NCBI GenBank assembly: GCA_902590695.1
Contig: CACIXR010000002.1
Span: forward strand, 62,001-126,000
Direction: 5' to 3'
Length of the DNA stretch: 64,000 bases
Origin: an uncultured Alphaproteobacteria bacterium
Lineage (GTDB): Bacteria; Pseudomonadota; Alphaproteobacteria; HIMB59; GCA-002718135
The position numbers were made by a program, and so were the translations under genes. This document shows, in pieces, positions 1 to 9,422 of the stretch. Positions within the stretch are counted from its first letter, which is position 1. Every line of letters begins with the position of its first letter. Below the pieces are notes generated by a model, which had not been told where the DNA came from, made no database searches, and saw nothing but the letters and a program-made list of their open reading frames with translations.

Positions 1-208
1 GTATAACATCATAACCTTCTAATTTTAATTTTTTTGCCGTTCTAATAACATTTTTTGAATTTTCATCTGGTAAATAAGTTATATAAACGTCATGATTTTT
101 ATTAAGAAATTCAGAAAAGCCTCCATATTTTTCGTAAACATTTGGAGTTGTTTCTATAGAATAACTATTGAGAAAATTTTTAACAATATTAATGGTTTCT
201 TTAGACAT
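1..208 (-). CDS. partial CDS (5' end of gene), possibly methylenetetrahydrofolate reductase-like
   Basis: Reverse-strand reading from ATG at 208: MSKETINIVKNFLNSYSIETTPNVYEKYGGFSEFLNKNHDVYITYLPDENSKNVIRTAKKLKLEGYDVI..., open to the window edge; resembles the N-terminus of MTHFR-like proteins. Confidence 0.5.
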   Translation of the reverse strand, partial: MSKETINIVKNFLNSYSIETTPNVYEKYGGFSEFLNKNHDVYITYLPDENSKNVIRTAKKLKLEGYDVI

Positions 209-241
209 AAATTTTTAAAGTTTTTTATATTAATTAGATAA

Positions 242-1177
242 ATGAACAACAAGTACTTTACTATAATTACTTTTTATCAATTCAAAATAATTAAAGATAA
301 AAATGATATCATCACTAAACTTAAAGATTTTTGCAAATTTAATAAAATAAAAGGTACAATATTGATTGCTGATGAAGGCATTAATGGAACAATAGCTGGA
401 TTAGATAAAAACATAAATTCTTTCATTCTATATCTTGAAAATTTTAGTTTTGAGAAACTTAATCTTAAACGATCAAAATATAAATATATGCCATTTCAAA
501 AACTAAAAATTAGAAATAAAAATGAAATAGTCACACTCAGAACCAAATTTGCTGATCCTACAAAAATATCTGGAAAAAAAGTTAAATACAATGAATGGAA
601 TCAACTAATTAAAGACAAAGACACTATAGTGATTGATGTAAGAAATGAATTTGAGGTTAAAATAGGATCTTTTGAAGGGGCAATTAATCCAAAAACTAAA
701 AGTTTCACTGACTTTAAATCTTTTGTTCAAAAAAAACTAAATAAGTCAAAAGACAAAAAAATTGCAATGTTTTGCACTGGAGGTATCAGGTGTGAAAAGG
801 CTTCATCATATATGATGATGAAGGGTTTTAAAAATGTTGCTCAGTTAGACGGAGGTATACTAAAGTATTTAGAAAAAACTCCAAAAAAAGATTCAATGTG
901 GAATGGTGAATGTTTCGTATTTGATGGAAGAGTATCTTTGAAAAATGAATTAAAAGATGGAACTTACAAACTTTGTCATGCTTGTCGGTTACCCATTAGT
1001 ATTAAAGATACTTATAATAAATATTATAAACCAGGTGTATCTTGTCGTAATTGTTTTGATAAAACATCTGAAGAAAAGAAAAAAAACTTACTTGAAAGAA
1101 ATAAACAAATTAAACTTGATAAAAAAAGAGGAAATTTTAACCGTTTTATTAAGCAGTCAATTTCTGATTATGAATAA
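242..1177 (+). CDS. trhO: rhodanese-domain tRNA uridine hydroxylase (TrhO/YceA family)
   Basis: Rhodanese active-site loop MFCTGGIRCEKASSYMMMKGF, N-terminal DEGINGTIAG motif, C-terminal CHACR...GVSCRNCFD. Confidence 0.9.
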   Translation: MNNKYFTIITFYQFKIIKDKNDIITKLKDFCKFNKIKGTILIADEGINGTIAGLDKNINSFILYLENFSFEKLNLKRSKYKYMPFQKLKIRNKNEIVTLRTKFADPTKISGKKVKYNEWNQLIKDKDTIVIDVRNEFEVKIGSFEGAINPKTKSFTDFKSFVQKKLNKSKDKKIAMFCTGGIRCEKASSYMMMKGFKNVAQLDGGILKYLEKTPKKDSMWNGECFVFDGRVSLKNELKDGTYKLCHACRLPISIKDTYNKYYKPGVSCRNCFDKTSEEKKKNLLERNKQIKLDKKRGNFNRFIKQSISDYE

Positions 1178-1218
1178 ATAATACTTTATTTCATTTAATT
1201 ATTCTGTATAGACACTTC

Positions 1219-1413
1219 ATGGCAAAAAAAACTTCATTCGCTCTTAAACAACTAGTACCTGAAGAAAATCCAAAAACAGGAACTAAGTATATTGTAAGAA
1301 AACCGACAAAAGGATTGAAAGTTGCTGAAAAGCTTCGAATGAAAAAATATGATCCTGTGTTAAAAAAACACGTTTGGTTCGTAGAGAAAAAAATGCCTCC
1401 TCATAGTAAATAA
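1219..1413 (+). CDS. rpmG: divergent ribosomal protein bL33-like
   Basis: 64 aa; MAKK start and C-terminal EKLRMKKYDPVLKKHVWFVEKKM matches bL33 pattern (KL..KKYDPV.RKHV.F.E.K); C-terminal extension MPPHSK. Confidence 0.7.
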   Translation: MAKKTSFALKQLVPEENPKTGTKYIVRKPTKGLKVAEKLRMKKYDPVLKKHVWFVEKKMPPHSK

Positions 1414-1459
1414 TAGATTTACCTCTTTAATTTATCCTAAATTAACATAATTTAAACTC

Positions 1460-2881
1460 ATGGTAGCCACTTATGGAATTCATTGGTTTAGACAAGATTT
1501 GCGATTACGAGAAAATCCATCTTTATTATCACTTTCAAAAAAAGTTGATCAGATAATTCCAATTTATATTTTAGATTTAAATCAAAGAATTGGATCCACA
1601 TCCAAATGGTGGTTAGAAAAATCCTTAATTAGTTTATATGACTCAATACAAAAACATAATGGCAAACTAAATATATTTGCTGGTGATCCAGAGAAAATTA
1701 TATCTTCAATACTAAAGAATTCAAATGTTAAATGTGTATCCTGGAATAGATTATATGATCCATATTCAATTAAAAGAGATACTAAAATTAAATCTATAGT
1801 TACTTCATCTAAAATAGAATGCGAATCGCACAATGGATATCTTTTAAATGAACCTTGGAATATTAAAAATAAAAGTGGAACCTTTTTTAAAGTATTTACT
1901 CCTTACTGGCGATATTGCGATGAACTACTAAAACTAAAAGATATTAAATTTAAAAATACAAAAATAAGCTACGCCAATTCAAAATTTAAAAATGAAATAA
2001 CTATACAAAATTTAAATCTAACCAACAAAAAAGAGCAATGGATCAAGAAAATTGAAAAATATTGGATACCTGGTGAAAGTAATGCAAAATTACAATTAAA
2101 AAAATATATTTCGCAAAAAGCAAATAACTATTCAGTTGGAAGAGATAGACCTGATAAAGATTTAACTTCAAAATTATCACCTTATCTTCATTTTGGAGAA
2201 ATATCTGCTTTAGAAGTTTATGATACCGTAAATATTGAAAAAAAAATTGATCCAGAAAATAAAAAAAAATTTCTTGCTGAGCTTGGCTGGAGAGATTTTT
2301 CTTATAATCTTTTATTTCACTATCCAGATATGACTCAAAAACCTATACAAAGTAAATTTAATAAATTTCCATGGATTAAAAATGCTAAAAATTTATCATT
2401 ATGGCATAATGGTAAAACTGGTATTCCAATTGTTGATGCTGGAATGAGACAACTATATAAAACAGGCTGGATGCATAATAGAGTAAGAATGATTGTAGGC
2501 TCGTTTCTAACAAAAAATCTATTGTTACACTGGAAAAATGGAGAAGAGTGGTTTTTTGATACTTTAGTTGATGCTGATGTTGGGTCTAATTCTGCAGGTT
2601 GGCAATGGATCTCTGGTTGTGGTGCTGATGCAAGTCCATATTTTAGAATTTTTAATCCAATATTGCAGGGTCAAAAATTTGATCCAGATGGTGATTATGT
2701 AAAAGAATTTGTTCCTGAGTTGAATAATATTCCAAAAAAATATATTCATAATCCTTGGGATATGTCTATGGAGGATCAAAAGAAATATAATTTTAAGATT
2801 GGTACTTCATATCCAGCACCAATTGTAGATTTAAAAGAAACAAGAAATAGAGCACTATCAGCGTTTAAAACTATCAGTTGA
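1460..2881 (+). CDS. phrB: deoxyribodipyrimidine photolyase / cryptochrome family
   Basis: HWFRQDLRLRENPSL N-terminus; FAD-binding TGWMHNRVRMIVGSFLTKNLLLHW...DADVGSNSAGWQWISGCGADASPYFRIFNP. Confidence 0.95.
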   Translation: MVATYGIHWFRQDLRLRENPSLLSLSKKVDQIIPIYILDLNQRIGSTSKWWLEKSLISLYDSIQKHNGKLNIFAGDPEKIISSILKNSNVKCVSWNRLYDPYSIKRDTKIKSIVTSSKIECESHNGYLLNEPWNIKNKSGTFFKVFTPYWRYCDELLKLKDIKFKNTKISYANSKFKNEITIQNLNLTNKKEQWIKKIEKYWIPGESNAKLQLKKYISQKANNYSVGRDRPDKDLTSKLSPYLHFGEISALEVYDTVNIEKKIDPENKKKFLAELGWRDFSYNLLFHYPDMTQKPIQSKFNKFPWIKNAKNLSLWHNGKTGIPIVDAGMRQLYKTGWMHNRVRMIVGSFLTKNLLLHWKNGEEWFFDTLVDADVGSNSAGWQWISGCGADASPYFRIFNPILQGQKFDPDGDYVKEFVPELNNIPKKYIHNPWDMSMEDQKKYNFKIGTSYPAPIVDLKETRNRALSAFKTIS

Positions 2882-2882
2882 T

Positions 2883-4178
2883 GTGAGAGAAAAAATAGCA
2901 ATTATTGGTTCTGGTATTTCAGGAATAAGTGCAGCTTATCTTTTGTCTTCTAAATATGATGTTTATTTATTTGAAAAAAACAATAGATTGGGCGGACATA
3001 CAAGAACTATCTATGTTGAAGAATCAACAAAGACAATCCCAGTCGATACAGGGTTTATTGTATTCAATGAAAATAATTATCCAGATTTAACAAATTTTTT
3101 TAAATTACTTGAAGTGAAATGCAAAAATTCAGATATGTCTTTTGCTGTCTCAAATCAAGATCCTCAAATTGAATATAGTGGCAAAAATATCTTTTCTCTT
3201 TTTGCGAATTTTAGAAATGTGTTTTCTTTTAATTTTTTTAAAATGTTATTTGAAATAAGAAAACTTTATTTATTATGTAATAGCTTGAATGTTAGTGATT
3301 TAGAGCAAACTAAAACCTTAAATGACTTTTTAAAAACTAATAATTTTTCAACATACCTAATAAATTATCATATTTTACCTATGATATCATCTATATGGTC
3401 AAGCAATATAAGTGATGTAAAAAATTTTCCTCTAATAACATTCATTAATTTTTTTAAAAATCATGCTTTATTTAATTTAAAAAAAAGACCTCAATGGAAA
3501 TATGTAGAAGGGGGTAGTAACGAATATATAAAAAAAATTATTAATAAAAATGTTTTTGAGTATGAAACAAATTTCAAAATTAAAAAAATTATTAGAGAAA
3601 AAAATAAAATTAAAATAGAAGATGAGAAAAACAATATATTAGAATTTCATAAGGTAATATTCGCAACCCATGCAAATCAAGTATTGGATATTTTGGAAAA
3701 ACCAACAGAAGAAGAAGTAAAAATATTTTCACAATTTAAATATTCAACTAACTCAGCAATACTTCACTCCGATCACTCTTTAATGCCTAAATCAAAAATT
3801 GCTTGGTCAAGTTGGAATTTTTTAAATACGCCATCATCTTCTAAATTTACTTTAACTTATTGGATGAATTTCTTGCAAAAATTACCAACTAAACAAAATT
3901 ATTTTGTAACTGTTAATCCATATAAAAAACCTAAAAATATAATTAACCAAACAACATTTAATCATCCAATATATACTACTGATACTATTTTAGCTCAAAA
4001 AAATGTTATGGAAATTCAAGGAAAGAATAATACATTTTTCTGTGGAGCTTACCTTGGATATGGTTTTCATGAAGACGGCATTCAATCATCTTCTTATATT
4101 TGTAAATTATTAAATTGTGATTTACCTTGGAAGAGAGAGAAAAATTTTTATAATAGATTGCAAATTAATTTTAAATGA
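2883..4178 (+). CDS. FAD/NAD(P)-binding amine oxidase-like flavoprotein (COG2907 type), GTG start
   Basis: GSGISGISAAYLLS Rossmann motif, LFEKNNRLGGHTRT, C-terminal GAYLGYGFHEDGIQSS; adjacent to photolyase. Confidence 0.9.
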   Translation: MREKIAIIGSGISGISAAYLLSSKYDVYLFEKNNRLGGHTRTIYVEESTKTIPVDTGFIVFNENNYPDLTNFFKLLEVKCKNSDMSFAVSNQDPQIEYSGKNIFSLFANFRNVFSFNFFKMLFEIRKLYLLCNSLNVSDLEQTKTLNDFLKTNNFSTYLINYHILPMISSIWSSNISDVKNFPLITFINFFKNHALFNLKKRPQWKYVEGGSNEYIKKIINKNVFEYETNFKIKKIIREKNKIKIEDEKNNILEFHKVIFATHANQVLDILEKPTEEEVKIFSQFKYSTNSAILHSDHSLMPKSKIAWSSWNFLNTPSSSKFTLTYWMNFLQKLPTKQNYFVTVNPYKKPKNIINQTTFNHPIYTTDTILAQKNVMEIQGKNNTFFCGAYLGYGFHEDGIQSSSYICKLLNCDLPWKREKNFYNRLQINFK

Positions 4179-4948
4179 TTTCTCAAATACTATTATCTAG
4201 CATTATACATAAAAGATTTATTCCATTTAAACACACATTGAAATATGAGGTACCAAGTCTTTTTATTAATTTGGATAATCTGGATCAATTAAGTAATAAC
4301 TATAAACTTTTTTCATTAAATTCTTTTAATCTTTTTTCTATTTATGAAAATGATCATGGATATAGAGACAAAAGGTCAATAAAGACATTCGTTAAAGACT
4401 CCCTCTCTAAATTTAATATTAAATATAAACATCTTAATATAATGATATTATGTTTTCCAAGAATTTTGGGATATGTATTTGATCCCTTATCAATTATATA
4501 TTGTTATGATGATAAAAAATTAATATCTATTTTCTATGAAGTCAAAAATACGACTAATGAACAACATACCTATATTTTTAAAGGAAATGTAAATTTTGAA
4601 GATTTTAAATTATCTCATGAATGTGCAAAGCAGTTTTATGTATCCCCATTCATAGAAATGGAGGCAAATTATAAATTTTTTAATCGAATGCAAAAAGATA
4701 AAATAAATATTAATATTGATCTTTATGATAAAAATAATAAAAAAGTTCTAACAGCTACCCAGCATGGTAAATTTATAGATTTTAACTCAAAAAATATGTT
4801 TAAATTTTTATATTATAATCCACTTTTTGGTTTTAAGGTAATGGTTGGAATTCTTTATGAGGCTTTAAAAATAATTTACAAAGGTGGTAAATATTATGCA
4901 CGAAAAAAGAAGCCAAATGATACAGTGAGTTTTGAAGGTAATTTTTAA
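4175..4948 (+). CDS. DUF1365 family protein
   Basis: KRFIPFKHTLKYEVPSLFINLD, FPRILGYVFDPLSIIYCYD, KQFYVSPFIEMEANYKF motifs; position in cassette. Confidence 0.88.
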   Translation: MISQILLSSIIHKRFIPFKHTLKYEVPSLFINLDNLDQLSNNYKLFSLNSFNLFSIYENDHGYRDKRSIKTFVKDSLSKFNIKYKHLNIMILCFPRILGYVFDPLSIIYCYDDKKLISIFYEVKNTTNEQHTYIFKGNVNFEDFKLSHECAKQFYVSPFIEMEANYKFFNRMQKDKININIDLYDKNNKKVLTATQHGKFIDFNSKNMFKFLYYNPLFGFKVMVGILYEALKIIYKGGKYYARKKKPNDTVSFEGNF

Positions 4949-6142
4949 ATGAATTTTCTTAAAACAAATTTTGATAAAACTGTCGAAAAATTATTAGTAA
5001 ACTTTTTATCTAAAATTCGATATGGAAAATTAACAGTTCAATTTCCTACTGGCGAGGAGAGAGTTTTTGTCGGAAAAGAAGAGGATATATCTGCAAGTAT
5101 TAAAATTCATAATTATAATTTTCTAAATTTAATTTTTAAAAAAGGTTCTGTAGGTTTTGCAGAAGCCTATATGAATGGTTACTTTTCAAGCACCGATTTA
5201 ACTAATTTATTACTACTTTCTCACAAAAATGAGAGTTATTTTTTACAAAGTATAAATACTAATATTTTTTTTGCTACTTTTGCGAAATTAAAACATTTTT
5301 TAAATAACAATTCAAAATCACAAAGTAAAAAAAACATTAAATATCATTATGATTTAGGAAATAATTTTTACGAAAAGTGGTTAGATAAAACCATGACCTA
5401 TTCTTCTGCTCTTTTTGATAATAAGAATACCAATTTATCGGATGCACAATTTAACAAATATAGAAAGATTGCTGAAACTTTATCATTAGACTCAAATTCT
5501 AAAACTTTAGAAATTGGATGTGGATGGGGTGGGTTTTCATCATTTGTAGCAAAAAATTACAATTGTTCAGTTGATGCTATAACTATTTCTAAGGAACAAT
5601 ACGAATATGCTTCTAAAAAAATTCAAAATGAAGGTTTGTCTGAAAAAGTATCAGTTATATTCAGAGATTATAGGGATATCAAAAAAAAATATTTAAATAT
5701 TGTTTCAATTGAAATGTTTGAAGCAGTTGGCAAGAAATACTGGCATAATTACTTTGATACAATTCGTAATTCTCTCAACGATGGCGGTATGGCTGCACTA
5801 CAAGTCATAACAATTGATGAACAAAAGGCTAAAGATTATCAAAACAGACCAGATTTTATTCAACAATATATTTTTCCTGGGGGCATGCTTCCAACCAAAA
5901 AACAATTTGAATATTCAGCAAGACACGTTGGGTTAAAATGTATTGAAAAATTAAGTTTTGGCAGTTCTTACGCAAAAACACTAAAAATATGGAACAAACA
6001 ATTTCAAAAATCTTGGACTGATTTATCAAGGTTTGGCTTCGATATTAAATTTAAAAGAATGTGGGAATTTTATTTTTCATATTGTGAAACAGGTTTTTCA
6101 AATAACTCTACTGATGTTTCTCATTTTTTAATTCAAAAATAG
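4949..6142 (+). CDS. cyclopropane-fatty-acyl-phospholipid synthase family SAM methyltransferase
   Basis: LEIGCGWGGFSSFVAKNY, EMFEAVGKKYWHNYF, FIQQYIFPGGMLPT typical of CFA synthase family. Confidence 0.92.
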   Translation: MNFLKTNFDKTVEKLLVNFLSKIRYGKLTVQFPTGEERVFVGKEEDISASIKIHNYNFLNLIFKKGSVGFAEAYMNGYFSSTDLTNLLLLSHKNESYFLQSINTNIFFATFAKLKHFLNNNSKSQSKKNIKYHYDLGNNFYEKWLDKTMTYSSALFDNKNTNLSDAQFNKYRKIAETLSLDSNSKTLEIGCGWGGFSSFVAKNYNCSVDAITISKEQYEYASKKIQNEGLSEKVSVIFRDYRDIKKKYLNIVSIEMFEAVGKKYWHNYFDTIRNSLNDGGMAALQVITIDEQKAKDYQNRPDFIQQYIFPGGMLPTKKQFEYSARHVGLKCIEKLSFGSSYAKTLKIWNKQFQKSWTDLSRFGFDIKFKRMWEFYFSYCETGFSNNSTDVSHFLIQK

Positions 6143-6144
6143 AA

Positions 6145-6657
6145 ATGCAAAAACTAAAAGTATTTTTAGTCTTAACTGGCTATCAAATAACTTGGTTAGC
6201 CTGTGTATTTGGTGAAACTAAATTTTCTAATCCTATGTTGGGCATATGGGTTGGAATTATTTTCTTACTAACTTATTTTTATTTTAATCATAATAAACAA
6301 AAATTTATTAAGATTTCACTTTTGATTTCAGTTCCAGGATATTTTTTTGATACTTTATTAGTTTATTTCCAAATTTACGATTTTGAAACTATTGCTAAAC
6401 TTGGCACTCTGCCATTATGGATGATTGTTTTATGGTTTAGTTTTAGTACTCTTTTTGATGAAATTCTTACTTTTTTTAAAAGTTATAAAATTTTAGGAAT
6501 TATTTTAAGTGGAGTTTTAGGACCTTTAACCTATTATCTTGGCGAGCCTATCGGAGTTATAAAAATATATAACTTTCAGATTTTTATTACTTCAATGGTA
6601 TTATTTTGGATGATCTTGATGTTCTATTATCTAAATTACGTTATAAAAAATAATTAA
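6145..6657 (+). CDS. DUF2878 family integral membrane protein
   Basis: Multi-TM, LPLWMIVLWFSFSTLFDE and GVLGPLTYYLGEPIGVI; position after CFA gene. Confidence 0.75.
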   Translation: MQKLKVFLVLTGYQITWLACVFGETKFSNPMLGIWVGIIFLLTYFYFNHNKQKFIKISLLISVPGYFFDTLLVYFQIYDFETIAKLGTLPLWMIVLWFSFSTLFDEILTFFKSYKILGIILSGVLGPLTYYLGEPIGVIKIYNFQIFITSMVLFWMILMFYYLNYVIKNN

Positions 6658-7220
6658 TTTTCTTGATCTACTTTTTTTGTTCTAGTTCTATTTAAAGTTC
6701 TTTCGAGATCCTTATAAGTACATAAACCAACATCCATTGGACTCTTTGCTTCAAGAACTGCTTCTCTGTATGTACCATTTCTTATAGCCTCTACTGTATT
6801 TTTTGTTGAGCCAGTAAGTTTTGCAATTTGAGAACTACTTAATTCAGTTGGATATCTTTTTATAAGCCACAAAATAGCATATGGCTTTTCTTGTCTTAAA
6901 GAAAGAGGTGTGTATTTAGAATCTTTTTTTCTTGGTGGTAAATCTTCAATTACATCAGACTTAATAAGATTCAAACGAGCTGCATTATCTTTTTCACATC
7001 TTTCAATTTCTTCTTTTGTTAATTGATTATTATCAATTGGATCATAACCTCTCATACCGACTGCAACTTCTCCATCAGCTATTCCTTGAACCTCTAATTC
7101 ATGTAATCCACAGAATTCAGCTATTTGATCAAACGTTAAAGCTGTATTTTCAACTAACCATATCGCTGTTGCTTTAGGCATTAAAGGATATTTCATAATT
7201 GGCTCATATAATATAATCAA
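6654..7220 (-). CDS. trcR: DUF1013 / TrcR-type cell cycle transcriptional regulator (true start may be the internal Met of MKYPLMPKATAIW)
   Basis: PLMPKATAIWLVENTALTFDQIAEFCGLHELEVQGIADGEVAVGMRGYDPI highly characteristic. Confidence 0.9.
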   Translation of the reverse strand: MIILYEPIMKYPLMPKATAIWLVENTALTFDQIAEFCGLHELEVQGIADGEVAVGMRGYDPIDNNQLTKEEIERCEKDNAARLNLIKSDVIEDLPPRKKDSKYTPLSLRQEKPYAILWLIKRYPTELSSSQIAKLTGSTKNTVEAIRNGTYREAVLEAKSPMDVGLCTYKDLERTLNRTRTKKVDQEN

Positions 7221-7240
7221 AAAATAATATATAACAAAAT

Positions 7241-7429
7241 ATGACTATGACAGATTTTTTTGAAGTTGATGAAAAACAAAAGACGGTTAAAATATTAAAT
7301 TTGGATGATTTCAGTGTTGAGGATTTGCAAAATTATATTTCTGAACTTCAAACTGAAATACTAAGAGTTCAAGATGAAATAAAAAAGAAGGAAAATTTAA
7401 AACTTAATGCTGAAAAGTTTTTTAAATAA
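7241..7429 (+). CDS. DUF1192 family small protein
   Basis: 62 aa; LDDFSVEDLQNYISELQTEILRVQDEIKKKE...AEKFFK. Confidence 0.75.
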   Translation: MTMTDFFEVDEKQKTVKILNLDDFSVEDLQNYISELQTEILRVQDEIKKKENLKLNAEKFFK

Positions 7430-7657
7430 TTATTTATTAATTTTAAGACCTTTAAATCTTTTTTGGAATCTAGCTACCTGTCCTTCAGATTCATTAAGAC
7501 CAGCCTTACCACCGGTCCATGCTGGGTGAGATTTAGAATCAATTTCTAATTTAAGAGTATCACCTTCTTTACCCCAAGTAGATCTAGTTTTAAAAGTAGA
7601 TCCATCAGTCATAACAACGTTTATTTCATGATATTTAGGATGTATATCTTTTTTCAT
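7430..7657 (-). CDS. rpmE: 50S ribosomal protein L31
   Basis: [29 protein letters not shown]...[10 protein letters not shown]. Confidence 0.97.
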   Translation of the reverse strand: MKKDIHPKYHEINVVMTDGSTFKTRSTWGKEGDTLKLEIDSKSHPAWTGGKAGLNESEGQVARFQKRFKGLKINK

Positions 7658-7681
7658 GCCTGTCTTATATTTATATAGATT

Positions 7682-8458
7682 TCAAAGTAAAGTAAGTTTT
7701 TTAACTAATTCATTATGAATTTTATTATTTGAAGCAACTAAATCACGAGAATTTATTTCCCATGCATTTCCATCTATTTTAGAAATTTTCCCCCCAGCTT
7801 CTTTGACTAAAAGAATGCCCGTTGAAACATCCCATAAATTTAGATCTTTTTCCCAAAAACCATCTAATTTACCAGAGGCAACATAAGCAAGATCAAGACC
7901 TGCAGAACCGAGTCTTCTTATTCCTGCAGATGATTTTAGGATTTCATCAATCTCACTTAAATAGTTTTTATAAATTCTTTCTCCAAATGGAAGCCCAGTG
8001 CCTATCAAGCAATTTGAAAAAATTTGCCTATTTGACACTCTAAGTCTACTATTATTACACCACGAACCTTTACCCTTAGAACTCCAAAAAAATTCGTTTA
8101 AAATTGGATTATAAATCACACCGTCTGTGATTTCATCATTTGTCATTTTGGCAACGATTATTCCAACATGAGGTATTCCATGAATAAAATTAGATGTTCC
8201 ATCAATGGGATCAATAATAATGGTGTTTTCATCACCCTTGATTTCACCAGTTTCTTCAGTTATGTAAGTATAATCTGGATAATAATATTTTAAAGTTTCT
8301 AAAAGTGTTTTTTCTACTTTAATATCTGCATTTGTTACAAAATCTCCAACTGATTTAGATTGTATTTGTAAATTTTCTAATTCTCCAAAATCTCTTAATA
8401 ATATTTTACCAGCTTTTTTTACTGCCTTTTCAAAGATATTAATTACAGCAGGCTGCAT
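7682..8458 (-). CDS. suhB: inositol monophosphatase family protein
   Basis: IIIDPIDGTSNFIHGIPHVGI and LWDVSTGILLVKEAGG motifs. Confidence 0.93.
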   Translation of the reverse strand: MQPAVINIFEKAVKKAGKILLRDFGELENLQIQSKSVGDFVTNADIKVEKTLLETLKYYYPDYTYITEETGEIKGDENTIIIDPIDGTSNFIHGIPHVGIIVAKMTNDEITDGVIYNPILNEFFWSSKGKGSWCNNSRLRVSNRQIFSNCLIGTGLPFGERIYKNYLSEIDEILKSSAGIRRLGSAGLDLAYVASGKLDGFWEKDLNLWDVSTGILLVKEAGGKISKIDGNAWEINSRDLVASNNKIHNELVKKLTLL

Positions 8459-9027
8459 TATTTTTTTGATTTTTCGATATAACTACCGTCAATTGTACTT
8501 ATTACTATTTTATCATTAACTGCAATAAATTGCGGTACAGATGTGTTAATATTCTTTTCTAAAGTAGCTGGTTTATATGATGAAGCAGCTGTTTGACCTT
8601 TAACAACACCTTCAGTTTCTATAACAGTTAATTCTACAGTATCAGGCAAGTCAATTCCGACCGGTTTTTCATTATAGAAATTAATAATAACATTACTATT
8701 CTCAACTAAAAATTTTGATTGATCCTCAGTTAATATGTCTGAGCCAAGTTCTATTTGTTCATAAGTTTGTTTATCCATGAATATAAAATTATTGTTATCA
8801 TCATAAAGATATTGAAATTCTTTTTCATCAAGGATAGCTCTTTCTACTGTTTCTGATGATCTAAACCTACTATTCATTTTAGTACCTTCTCTTATTTCTT
8901 TAAGTTCAGCTTGCAAGTAGGCACCACCCTTTCCTGGTTGAGTATGCTGGGTTTTCAAAACTTTCCAAAGTTTGTTATTAATTTCTAAAATATTTCCGAC
9001 TTTAATTTCATTTCCATCTATTTTCAT
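8458..9027 (-). CDS. efp: elongation factor P
   Basis: NNKLWKVLKTQHTQPGKGGAYLQAELKEIREGTKMNSRFRSSETVE. Confidence 0.97.
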   Translation of the reverse strand: MKIDGNEIKVGNILEINNKLWKVLKTQHTQPGKGGAYLQAELKEIREGTKMNSRFRSSETVERAILDEKEFQYLYDDNNNFIFMDKQTYEQIELGSDILTEDQSKFLVENSNVIINFYNEKPVGIDLPDTVELTVIETEGVVKGQTAASSYKPATLEKNINTSVPQFIAVNDKIVISTIDGSYIEKSKK

Positions 9028-9422
9028 AGTTTTATCTTAAGTTTTTTTTGTATATTTTTAATTTTCGTAAGATCTACTACATCAAAAGTTGGATTTAATA
9101 AAACCTTATTTTTTTTAGCAATTTGATTAATTTTATTTAAGATAATTTTATTATTTTTTAATTTTAAATAATCAATATTTTCGTGAGTTAATAATATACT
9201 AAGACCTTGATCATAGCCTGAATCGATAAAAAACTTAATATTGTGTGTCTTATATTTATTTTTAATATGGTTTATTAACGTTCTAAGCCACTCTATTCCA
9301 AAACCTTTAATTAAAAAATATTTTATAAATATGATCGAAGTTTTGAACTTTGATTTTCGAAATTCTATTAAATTTTCAATTTGTATTAGTGTCGATACTG
9401 CAAAACAAATTTTTTTAGGCAC
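9024..9422 (-). CDS. conserved hypothetical protein
   Basis: 132 aa ORF overlapping efp and gap by a few nt, same strand; contains FFIDSGYDQGLSILL; no family recognised. Confidence 0.75.
   Translation of the reverse strand: MPKKICFAVSTLIQIENLIEFRKSKFKTSIIFIKYFLIKGFGIEWLRTLINHIKNKYKTHNIKFFIDSGYDQGLSILLTHENIDYLKLKNNKIILNKINQIAKKNKVLLNPTFDVVDLTKIKNIQKKLKIKL

Noticed and set aside
957-1181. 74 aa ORF overlapping trhO in another frame
   Set aside because: Same-strand alternative frame of a recognised protein, no independent support.
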